From contig OZ026570.1 in the NCBI GenBank assembly GCA_964020155.1, positions 2,243,721 through 2,307,720 on the forward strand: a stretch of 64,000 nucleotides of DNA, given 5' to 3'. Of the stretch, positions 1-10,254 are shown piece by piece. A model generated the notes under the pieces. That model had not been told where the DNA came from, ran no database searches, and saw only the letters and a list, made by a program, of their open reading frames with translations. Each line of letters opens with the position of its first letter. Position 1 is the stretch's first letter. The translations under genes and the position numbers were made by a program. The DNA comes from Chondrilla cf. caribensis (lineage: Eukaryota > Porifera > Demospongiae > Chondrillida > Chondrillidae).

Positions 1-85
1 CAAATGGTAGCCAATACATCACCCTACCATGTCTTACACACATCCAAACTACTTGTATCTACATGTCTATACATCACACACTCAC

Positions 86-3000
86 CTCCAATCCTTAGGG
101 TACGATGGCAGACTAACGGACATCACGATTTTCACACAAAGCGGCAGTGAACCGAGTAGCCAGTCCAGAGACTTGGAGCAGTTCTGGGATAATGGTCAGA
201 GAGAGAGAAAATACCTCACTTATATACCACAACTTGTATATAGTATGCATGTACAACATACAGTGAATACTGGTTAATCTGCCACAATTTATTTTCGAAG
301 AATGTGGTATATTAATGAGTTTGGCAGATTATCTGAATATTCATTGGTACTTGTACATTATATGGGTACTAGGAAATTGTGGTGGATTAAAAGGTTTGGC
401 GGATAAAGCAGTGGCAGATTAACGAGATTTCACTGTATGTACAACATTTACGACATGTATGTACACGTACAACATATATAACACATGTATGCAAACATGT
501 ATAACATGTATCTACACATTTACAACATGTACAACATGTATGTATACATTTACAACATGTACAACATGTACATAATAAATGTACAAAATGCATGTACACA
601 TGCTCATACAATACAACCCACCAATGAAGCAGAGACAGGTTAGTACTAACCTCAACCCTATCAGCATTGTCAATAACAATGAGAATCTGCATTTTCTCGG
701 CCTTTCCCAAGCACTTGGCAGCAGCATGTCCGAGACTCTTCAAAAAGAACTCCTTGAGGACATTTTCGCTGTGAGAATAAGTAGGACAACTTGGAGACTC
801 TGGGTAGTAGTACTGGAGCTGAAAGGACACAAAATGTGAGCCTTGAGCAGTTCATACAGAGAAGGACATGGTAGATGTCAGGCTGTATCAGCCAAATTTC
901 TCACCTTCTGAACAAACCTCCTATACATAACCTCTGGTTGGCTGCTAGCAGAGTTTGAGCTGGTAACAAAATGGTCCAGCAATATGATTTGTTCATCACT
1001 GATTTCAGATAGCCTACATTACAAGTAAAATAATCAAGTTTACACAAAACTGAGAGTGAATATGTAAGAATGTATGCCGATAATCAGTGCCTGAACAAAG
1101 GCTTAGCATAATAAACAGTGAAGAATACAGTGAATTCTCTCGTTAATCCGCCACCGCTTTATCCACCAAACCTTTTAATCCACCACAATTTCCCAGTACC
1201 AATATAAAGTAAAAGTACCAATGAATATCCAGTTAATGCTCGAAAGTCATTAATCCACCATATTCTTTGAAAACAAAATTAATCGTGGCGGATTAACAAA
1301 TATTCACTGTAGTCTAATACTGCTGTGTATGCATCCCTGTAACAGCGTCCCTGCCCAAATCAAACCCTTCATTAACAGCCATGTTTACATATCCTTGTAT
1401 GTACATAGAGGCCCGCCTGTGTGTGTATTTGCAGAACACACAAAACACAAACAGCACAGAGAGGTGATGTCTAGGAGCATACCATCTAACAAGTAGAGAT
1501 GACTTTCCTTCACCGGGCCACGACCTCAACATGAATGGGGAAGTTGACACTGTTGGATCACTGTGGAGGTACTCTTGGAGTTGATCGAAGCACTACACAC
1601 ACCAGTTGAAAGAAGGGGCAATGTTAACAGTTTTCGAATACATTGAATCATTACAACTGACAAATGCTACACCAATCAAGTCCTTCTTGCTGGTATACGA
1701 CTGGACCAGTTCAACTTGTTCTTGTTCAATTTTCATATCTTGTAAAATGCCAATTCTACTAACCGCCAGGTCTTCAGATATCCTCGGTATGGATGGAACA
1801 CAACACTCCTGTGGTTAGTCAAATGCATGCACATGAGCAAACATCCTAAAGCAAGAACGTGTTCGATTTATGAATCAAGTCCACTAATAAGCTAAGAACG
1901 GTCAAATCAACAAGCACACCCAAACAATTAAGTACGTTCTCTCTATTTTTCTCTCCTCTCTATGATGGGCTAAAAGCCACCCTGTATAAACAAAATTACC
2001 TAACCTGACCTAACCTAAACTAACCTACAAAACAACTATGATGAGTAAAAAATTGAATACCCAACAATCTTCAAATGCAGATTACTAGACTGTGCAGTCA
2101 ATGTCCTTACATGTTTCAATATATTCTTTAGTGTCTCCAAAACATCGTCACATTTTTCCTTTGAATCATCAAATTCATGAATAACCTATAGTTTTCAAAC
2201 AACAAATACAGTACTTCGTCAATGATGGGAGGCACCTTCGGAGTCACTCCACTGGCAAACCTTGAAATTATTGATCCTTTTCTGAAGATCGACTACTTCG
2301 GAAGAGTAGGATTCAGGAACTCTAACACGATCAACCACGAATGTCGGTAATACATGCATACAATGTGCTACTTTGGGTAGGGTAAAGACAGCAGTACACA
2401 CCTTCCTTGCTGGTTGGTGCACACCAGGACAGCCTTGACAAGCAAGCCACTTGTCAACAAAGCATTCAACTCCATCTTAACTTGTGGTGACACTGCATTG
2501 CCAAGAAATATGACAACCACATCGGAGTGCTTCACTTCCTCAGTAAGTAGGTCATCCTTGTTCTCCTAAATAGTTGAAAATAATGATAACTTAATCCTAA
2601 CACTGCTTCCAATATGACTCAATGTTCACAGTCAGGTATCAGTGCTACATCGGACTCGCACTTACCAATAAATTGTCCAGTACATTAGTATCCATTACAG
2701 AGTTGACCAAATGACATCCTCCATCTTGACAAGCACATCTCAGGGAAGGAAAAATCTCCTAACATGCAGGAATGTAACCAAGTCACACCAGATTGGTATC
2801 AATGCACCGTTGGCCGGGGGTAACACGTACAAACCTGATTGAATGTTGAAATACAACCAGTCATATCAGTAGTCACCATGAGATATAGTCTCAAGCAGTA
2901 TTTCCATGGATGGCCCTTCCAGGCTGTGCCAGGGTGCCACAAAATCACATTATCCTCTTGATGGAAGCAGAAAGCAGTGTTTGGTAATAATATAACAGGG

Positions 3001-4854
3001 TTTCCCCCAAAGGGGGTGCTCCCCCCTCCCCCCCTTTATTCTCTGTTCTGTGACAACAATTTTTGTTAGAATAAAGATTTATAACATTATTGTGTTAAGT
3101 GTTAAAGCAATATTGATAATTATACATCAAAACATTCATAGCATAGTGACCCCCCCCCCCCCCCCATTTATTTTTTTCTGGGGGAAACACTGATATAATA
3201 ATTGCATTAACAGCATGATTGTTACAAAGACAGCTATCATATTTGCATGAAATTCGACACTACAATTATTGCAACCATGTGATTATTGGCTAACATCGTG
3301 CATAGCCAATAGTTCAGTCATGTGATGTAGCTAGTGTAAGTTGCCGAAAGTTGTAAAAATGGTTATTCATCGTTATTTCAACAAATATTCCTCACTTCTA
3401 GCTTGTAATGACCCCTTATTCTCCACCTTCCACTAAACATGATGGTCGTAATATTTACAACAGAAAATTTTTATGTATGAGAGTATCTACCCAATATTAG
3501 AGTGAGCCTTCCAAAGATAAAAGTTATTTCAAATCTAATAGTTGTGAGTACATACAGTACATACCATCTGTTTCCAGTTCAAAATCACGCACAAGATCAC
3601 ATAAACGGTCGATTCCTTTCCATCTGCCGTCTATAAGGGCGTTATAAATACTTCTGAGGTTGAATGTAGATGTGGTAACAGGTGCTTGCAGCTTCAACTC
3701 TGATACTTCTAAAGCAGACATGACAGCAGAGGTAGAAGCAATGTTAGCAAGAATGGGGACTCCATCCTGTATGTCATCAGCTAGAAGCTGTTGTAGACGC
3801 AATTCAATTTCATTTTTCTGTTGTTTCAAATCTAGAATTTCTGCTTCTTTCGCAGTCTTAATCTAATAGTAGATCAGAAAGAACTACGTGATGACGATGA
3901 TGATGACGATGATGATGACGATGATGATGACAGTATCCATATGTGAAGCCGAATACAATCTCACAATTCAATAAAATGTACACATTTGAATACAAATACT
4001 TTATTCCCTAAGATACTGTGGAAGCCTATTGCTACAGAAGTGAACTTAAGATTATGAGTAAAACATAATCACTAGGAAAGATCTGTGAGGTAGAAATATT
4101 ATATGAAAATCTCGATATCTCTAAGAGTGAATTGAATTCTGGGGAGGGGCTTTTCAAATTGTATTCTAAAATAAGTATTTGCACACAATTGGAGTGAATT
4201 TGAGGAGTTAGGAAATAAATACCATCAGTGGTATATCCAAATGGAGTCAAATTAGATGATTAGCACTGCAGATTACACTGAAATTCGGATAGTCTTCAAA
4301 AAATTAAACTGACGGAGCCAGTCCTACATCTGGAGGGAAATGGTGCCTTACATCTCAGAAACACAATAAAATGACACATTAGGCGAGCGATTGGCTGTAG
4401 TGTGGTCAGATTTCGAACATAACACACGTACACAGGTTACGACGTGTTACCAGTTGGAGTATCTAAGCATGTTTCAACTGGGCTGACCACACAGGCAGTA
4501 CAACGAGTGATAAAACAGGCTCTGTGTAATAATTCGATTTTGAATCTGTTGTCGTAATGTGTGGATCAAGTGTAGCGCCTGTATCAGACATCGACACGTG
4601 TACACGGGCAACCTGGGTCACCATACACCACCCCAGCACGGCGCCAATATGTGTACTGACACGCAGCATACTTGTTGTACCACACTTTGCAAGTGCTCTA
4701 CTTCCGCTTCAAGCTCTCGTATCCTAATAGTCAGTTGGGTGGCACTATCTGAACACTGCTCTTTCTCCTTGGCAAGTTTACTACAACGATCTTCCCAGAT
4801 TTTTAACTCTTGCCGTAATCTCACAACCTCACGATGTAAATCCGAGTCAGCCAT
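86..4854 (-). CDS. NPHP3: Nephrocystin-3-like protein, 5' part (partial, runs off left edge)
   Basis: Twelve exons read on the minus strand with consistent phase: 4854-4672, 3862-3565, 2923-2835, 2758-2666, 2565-2402, 2321-2261, 2185-2111, 1808-1662, 1592-1483, 1013-905, 818-651 and 183-86, about 531 codons. Residues 1-85 form a charged coiled coil. A mixed domain follows, with a conserved DVVVIFLG strand. Then comes a STAND/NACHT-type P-loop (PGEGKSSLL, 1483-1592) and a Walker-B-like strand (ILIVIDNADRVE, 651-818). Order and spacing match vertebrate nephrocystin-3, a ciliary inversin-compartment protein; the C-terminal TPR repeats would lie beyond position 1. The start is the first ATG after an in-frame TAA two codons upstream. 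It lacks the N-terminal Met-Gly myristoylation signal of vertebrate NPHP3, and the first P-loop Gly is replaced. The family call rests on remembered similarity over the whole order, not on a search. Confidence 0.82.
261..435. mobile_element. TA-flanked MITE, family A copy 1
   Basis: The element starts CAGTGAATACTGGTTAATCT and ends with the inverse complement (GATTAACGAGATTTCACTG). It is flanked on both sides by TA, as expected for Tc1/mariner/pogo-type insertion. The interior keeps the family signature TTCATTGGTACTTGTACAT. It is 175 bp long, has no ORF, and lies in an intron of the NPHP3-like gene. Confidence 0.8.
1128..1309. mobile_element. TA-flanked MITE, family A copy 2
   Basis: This 182-bp element lies in the opposite orientation to the copy at 261-435. 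It opens CAGTGAATTCTCTCGTTAAT, closes ATTAACAAATATTCACTG, and is flanked by TA on both sides. It sits in an intron of the NPHP3-like gene and is the best-preserved copy in the window. Confidence 0.82.
1994..2028. repeat. Short CCTAA-type interstitial repeat
   Basis: A few irregular copies of ACCTAACC/TGACCTAACC lie in an intron of the NPHP3-like gene. It is too short and irregular to be telomeric. Confidence 0.5.
2996..3192. mobile_element. hAT-like MITE in NPHP3-like intron 2
   Basis: The element begins CAGGGTTTCCCCCA and ends TGGGGGAAACACTG, which are imperfect terminal inverted repeats. C-rich and T-rich tracts lie just inside each end, and there is no coding capacity. CAGTGTTTCCC-type ends are typical of hAT-superfamily non-autonomous elements. 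No clean 8-bp target duplication is visible. It lies inside the intron between exons 3862-3565 and 2923-2835. Confidence 0.6.
3888..3932. repeat. GATGATGAC microsatellite
   Basis: About five copies of a 9-bp GAT/GAC unit lie in the first intron of the NPHP3-like gene, directly upstream of its second exon. It would read as an Asp-rich peptide on the plus strand but is not part of a supported exon. Confidence 0.8.
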
Positions 4855-4904
4855 TTTTTAGTGACCGCCGATTATTATTTCAAAGGCTAATCTGGTAAGA
4901 GGAG

Positions 4905-5312
4905 AGACACCAATCATTATTCAAATCAAGGAACAAAGATGTGTTACAAAATAAAGCCTTTGGTGTGGCCAACAGTGCGCACGTGTTAGCTACTCGATAT
5001 TTCCCAAAATGAATAGCGACGCTTACCATATCAGAGGCCTTTATAATTCTACACGATAGTATTTTTACAGATGTGTCGACGCCCGTTTGCTGCTTATGTA
5101 CATACATAATATGTAGAAATTGAAAAAAACAAACCTGTAGCACTGGCTTAGGAACAACTAATTTATGTATGCATATTACTAGCACTACAAAGAAAGTTTA
5201 TATTAACATGTGCATTATTAATATAATACTGACTTTGGTGGTAGCACCAATCATTATTCGAATCAAGGAAAAATGATATGTACAAAATAAACCAAAACCA
5301 AAGCCTAGGACA
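4905..5312. repeat. Spacer with an internal short duplication
   Basis: The spacer between the NPHP3-like start and the GRASP stop contains two related blocks, 4907-4965 and 5243-5310. Both contain ACCAATCATTATTC followed by AATCAAGGA and ACAAAATAAA, in direct orientation about 335 bp apart. No gene is supported here. The first block lies 50-110 bp upstream of the NPHP3-like ATG and could include promoter elements (a CCAAT is present). Confidence 0.5.
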
Positions 5313-5595
5313 CAGGGTTGAAAGCAACTGACAAATAATGTCGTTCATGTCGTTCATGCTGTACCTCCTCCAATAGCAAAGATCGACTGTACGTCGCTGG
5401 CAGTTCAAAGATCAAAGCAATTGCAAATCACACATGCCATGTATAATATACATCGATGACCTCCATACCCACTGCCCATGTATCCTCACCAGATTATTAG
5501 GTGTTTGGTATGCATTATTGAATTTTCTACAACACTAGCACAGACTTTCCTCAAGTATCATAGAATTTTGACATGTTTGAGCCATTACAATATTA

Positions 5596-5601
5596 TTTAT
5601 T
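5596..5601 (-). promoter_or_regulatory. Candidate poly(A) signal of the GRASP gene
   Basis: TTTATT on the plus strand reads AATAAA on the gene strand, about 190 bp downstream of the GRASP stop codon, within otherwise non-coding AT-rich DNA. Confidence 0.45.
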
Positions 5602-5789
5602 GCATTTGAAGTAATAGCAATAAACGTACCTGTAATACATGTCTATTATCTAGTACTGCATATTATGAAATAAAACAATAACATTGAATTTTAAAGCTAC
5701 TAACAATCATCATTAAGATATCAAGATATGAAAACAACATTAGGATATGTGATTACTATAAGAATTATAATAACTTCATATAAAATTAA

Positions 5790-8700
5790 TTAGGATGATG
5801 AAATTGGTTGGGAAGGTAGAATGGTGGCAGATCCAGGTGGGACCACTCCCGTCAACTGCCCCTGTGTTACAGAAGGGATGCTGATTACCTGCTCCTCTTG
5901 GCTACTCAACACGGCAGAGTCAGAAGGGTTCACCCCTAGTCCGGGTGGAGGGATTTCAATTTTCACCGGGGCAGGAAACATCAATCCTGTTGCCATCGAA
6001 GTGGTCTGTGGGAGACTGATGCCAGGGAAGCTAGAAGTGAGTGTGGCAGAGGACGTCACACCGACAACCCCAGAAGGTGCAAGGGTGGGCCCTTGGTATG
6101 GAGCAGCAATGGTACTTGGCACAGTGACTGGGATGGAGTCAACAACTGGTGCAGGTACTTCAGAAACTTGATGGGGGACATGTACAGAAGAATCTTGAGG
6201 CTCTGTTGTCACCGAATCAGAGAGGACAGTCAAAGGGACCTACAGACACACATACGTATGGAAAAAAAGTGAAGAGTAGACTGAAATTCAACAACTCCAC
6301 TGTCATTTTCACTCACCTCTGTAAACTTGGACGCTCCTGATTCAACAGTGGTGTCATTGTTTACTTCAGGCACTTTCTCTGGATCACTAGATTTACTCTT
6401 AGTGGGAATGCGATGGAGATACCCATATCCAATGTCACATCCCAGCAACCCTTCCCCTCCCCACCCACTATTGGGAGTAATTGAAACCTAACAAACAAAT
6501 TCAACAAAATGTAAACAATATACGCATATACATATAGGTATGTACAGTGGGGCCTGCCTAAGGACCAAGAAAATGTGGCCTCCGTAGATACATATGTGGA
6601 AGGTGTGTGCATCAATGTACTTGAATGTATGTTTTAAATACTTCTAGAGTGGTCAGCTGTCACAAGTGGTCCTTAGTAGCAGTGGTCTCTAATATATGTT
6701 CCACGGTGGTGATAAAGGCATGTACAGTACATGCATTCCTAGCCTGTGAATATTATCTATAATGTGTTGGGTGTGCATACACACAACATAGTAGAAGAAT
6801 AACACTTCAAAACTCACGTACGTACCTCTCTGACCTTATCGGATGTTACATTATAGACATAGAGTTTCAGTTCCTTGTGATCACTGGACTCCACTATAGA
6901 GCTGAAATCATCCTAAACAAAAGCGCACAAGCAAAAGCATACACATTATACACTAGGCATTCATGTGGGTACGTATGTATGCATGTACATGTGTGCATAC
7001 GTATGTACATGTGGGTGCAGCGTGTGGAGCAATTGACATACGTACGTACATCAACTGCGGATGAATCGGTTCCAATAATATAATCATCATAGCTGTGTAA
7101 TCCAGCTGCTGCTGCCGGAGAATCGGGATATACATCCTAATAGATCGGAAATAACAATGAAACCACATGAGGAGAAGAAGAGTGCTCAGTACTCACCAAA
7201 ATATGCCAAATGTTTTCAGATGCACCTTCAAATGAACAGAATCTAATACTGACTCCTGTTGGAACATCAACATAAGAGATGGTGCAAATATGTACATACG
7301 TAGATAATGTATCCACTGATGCTGATACACGATAAGAAAATAGATACCCTGATAGGTACTCACCGAGCAAACCTTGGCCACCCCAAGTATTGGTGGGTGT
7401 GATGGTGAGATCTGGAATGACAAAAGCAAAGAGACATTATACACTGTACATCCACAGACACGGTACACAGACAGCATATCACTCAGGCCCAAACAGAGTC
7501 TGTATAGGTGAAAAGGTCTGTGCATTTCATCACAGTTACGTAGCTAGCAAGGTCAGATGTTGAATCTGATCTATGATCAATATTAAAGTAAGTTCAAGCT
7601 ACCCCACTTCAGTATATGTATGTAGCTGATTGATACCTACGTATGTACAAGATACTGCTGTGGACTGGTGATTATGTACATAATTTGATTAACATACTGC
7701 ACGTGTGTTCTACAAAAATCACACCAACCTCTGCAACTCTGTGTCTTTGAGCTATAAACTACCAGTTTCAACTCCTTGTCAATGTTTGACTTCAACAGAT
7801 CCTTCAGCTGGTTGTCATCCTGGTTCTAATTAAGTTTGATGTACGTAAATACATGCATGTAACATACGTAATTACAGCAATTGAACACAAAATGTGTGTA
7901 GTTATGAGTGTATGTGAAAGCATACAAATATTATACAATACACATACAATATAATAACTTTATGACAACTTGGATATTATCCCAGGAGTGTAGGCTATGT
8001 ACACACATACGTATGTATGTACATACTCAAACATGATGTATGTACGTAATTACCCAAATATGTACATATCCATGTACGTATGTACTCAACAAGGCGGGTA
8101 TCTGGGTTGATAATCCTGAATTACGTACTTCATAGGTCAAATACAGATCAATTATGAACAAGCAATGTATGTATGTATGTACATATCCTACAACAACTAA
8201 AATTTGACAACTCAATTCCATATACGTATGTACGTATGTACGTACGTACGTATATCGCATTTGCTTATAAGAGTTGAGCCATAATCTAATGTACACAAAT
8301 GACAAGTATGTATATAATTTTATTAGTGATTCAATGATTTCACATGAAACTACACAGCCACAATCATTCGTAAAGTTGAGAGCTATACAGTTGTATGTAC
8401 ATACGTAAGTATGTGAATTTATAGAGGAAACACCAAGTTTCGTGGGGAGCAGACCATGCCAAAAGTCCTCCCCAGATGAAACCAGAAGATTACAGTGGAA
8501 CTCTGATAGTAAGTACCCCTAAGGGATAGGCAAAAAAGTACTTACTATCCAAGGTACTTACTAAACGAAGCTAATTAATATTCATCAAAATCATTAATAT
8601 TATAATATATGTATTACAAACTATAATACTGTATACTGCTGGAACTTATGATAATACGTATGTTCGTATCTGATACAAAATACGTATAACATAAGAGGAA

Positions 8701-10175
8701 TTATCACATATTTGTCAGTACAGGGAGTATAAATTAGCATTAGCCGATATTAAATTTACGTAGCATGCCCATCCTACGTATATACAACATGAGGCATCAC
8801 ACATCCATAATATAAAAGAAAGAAACTGATAAAGACATAAATGTTGCTACTAACACAAAAGACTTGTTACAATAGTATTATTGTTCATATGTACATACTG
8901 AAGCCATTTGTGTACACACATACGTATGTACGTACGTAGGTTTCTATACTCAACTACGTATATACATAATGTCATGCATACATTTCATGCAGTACATCCT
9001 CAAACCTGGGTGTTGATTAAGCATGGGCTATCTACAGTGGCAGGGAAGTGTAGTAAGGGTACATATGCACTTGGTTGACTCACCAGTCTCACACCATTAA
9101 CACAAAGTATGTAGTCAAAATATGCATCCAATCCGGCATAATATCCTGGGGATGCGGCTTGCACCTACGTAGTTAGAATGAAATAATATGCTCAAGTTGG
9201 AAACAAACACTACAAGTCAAAACCACAGTACAGTACACTAGCAAACACAGGGGTATGTTTTTGTATATTAGGTAGGGGAAAGTACCTATCGTAATATGTA
9301 TCCAAAAACAAGGGACAGATTACAAAGGGTCATACCCAATATGTGGTCTAGCTATACATTTTAGGTTTCCTAGCTGAAGTTGTACTGATTAGGGGATGTA
9401 TAGCTTGATCATTACCTCGAAGGTGCTGTAAACTAGGAAACAATACTAAGGCAATGCTCTTATAGGTTAACTCTTGTTTACATAGACAAGAATTGCTAAC
9501 TTATAATGGAGGAGTAGCAAGGAATAGCTGTGGTTGATACAGCTTCAATAGGACAGTAAACGCACAGCATTTGGCGGACTATCCATCTAAAATAGGTAGC
9601 TTTGACAGTTGACAACAACAAAAACAGTATCCTACAACATACGTGGCAATCTCAGTCCTATTTCCATACGCCTTTCACAGTCATAATAGCTACCATTAGA
9701 ACCGCCATCAGTCAGAGTGTTCTTATGAGGCATAAGCATTAGGGTACAAGGGGATACTATAAAACACCTGAGTAACTTGAAATAAACGCTTATACACGCA
9801 GCTAATCGGTTAACAAGTGTCTACCAATGTCAAGGAAACATTGCGGGTTCGGACCTTGTATCAATTACCCGATGTTAGGGATTCGAGTTACACCAATTCT
9901 CTGCGTAAATCTACGCAGAGTTATTCTGTTTTGGACACGTGTCCCTCAATGTCAAAGAGAATGCTGTCATGAACGGGTACAGGCACGAACCTGTCTCAAT
10001 TACTTATACAGACTATCAATTCCAAGTAACCCCACTTTCCCCCGTGTGATTTCAGAGGTATCGCTCCACGTGAAATGGAGAATGAAACGTATGCCAGAAA
10101 TAGTATCTATCTGACCTTTAATACGTGATAGCCGTCATGTCCTCCTCCAGGAAAAGAACTCTGACTGGCGCCCAT
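5790..10175 (-). CDS. GORASP2: Golgi reassembly-stacking protein (GRASP55/65 family)
   Basis: Complete nine-exon gene: 10175-10116, 9164-9084, 7825-7729, 7411-7364, 7255-7197, 7136-7050, 6912-6826, 6487-6317 and 6239-5790, giving 1140 nt and 379 aa with every junction in phase. It begins MGASQS, retaining the Gly2 myristoylation site that anchors GRASPs to cis/medial Golgi membranes. Two tandem atypical PDZ domains (about residues 14-105 and 110-200) carry the family signatures [18 protein letters not shown] and [20 protein letters not shown]. The last 150 residues form a Ser/Pro/Thr-rich tail like the regulatory SPR region, which is phosphorylated in mitosis in vertebrates. Invertebrates usually have one GRASP, so the 55/65 distinction is not meaningful here. 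Head-to-head with the CAP-Gly gene, ATG to ATG 79 bp. Confidence 0.95.
8494..8580. mobile_element. Transposon terminus-like sequence in a GRASP intron
   Basis: TACAGTGGAACTCTGATAGT, followed by two short inverted GTACTTAC motifs, resembles the end of a pogo/Tigger-like DNA element. The matching other end was not located, so boundaries are approximate. Confidence 0.35.
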
Positions 10176-10254
10176 TTTTTTCTCGGTTTGTACACCGCGT
10201 TATGAGTGACGCGTCCTTGGGGATTTTCCCTAACCGTTTCCATAGCAATGCAAA
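10176..10254. promoter_or_regulatory. 79-bp bidirectional promoter with RFX X-box
   Basis: This is the entire interval between the GRASP ATG (minus) and the CAP-Gly ATG (plus). It contains GTTTCCATAGCAAT at 10236-10249, which matches 12 of 14 positions of the RFX X-box consensus GTNRCCATRGYAAC, and a GTGACGCG (CRE/ATF-like) motif near 10206. No TATA box is present. X-boxes mark ciliary genes in animals; the GRASP side may simply share the promoter. Confidence 0.6.

Noticed and set aside
1994..2028. Interstitial telomere
   Set aside because: Only a few irregular CCTAA-like words; too short and degenerate.
9827..10114. 95-aa plus-strand ORF next to the GRASP start
   Set aside because: Lies in GRASP intron 1, no coding character, and the minus-strand exon at 10116-10175 explains the neighbourhood.
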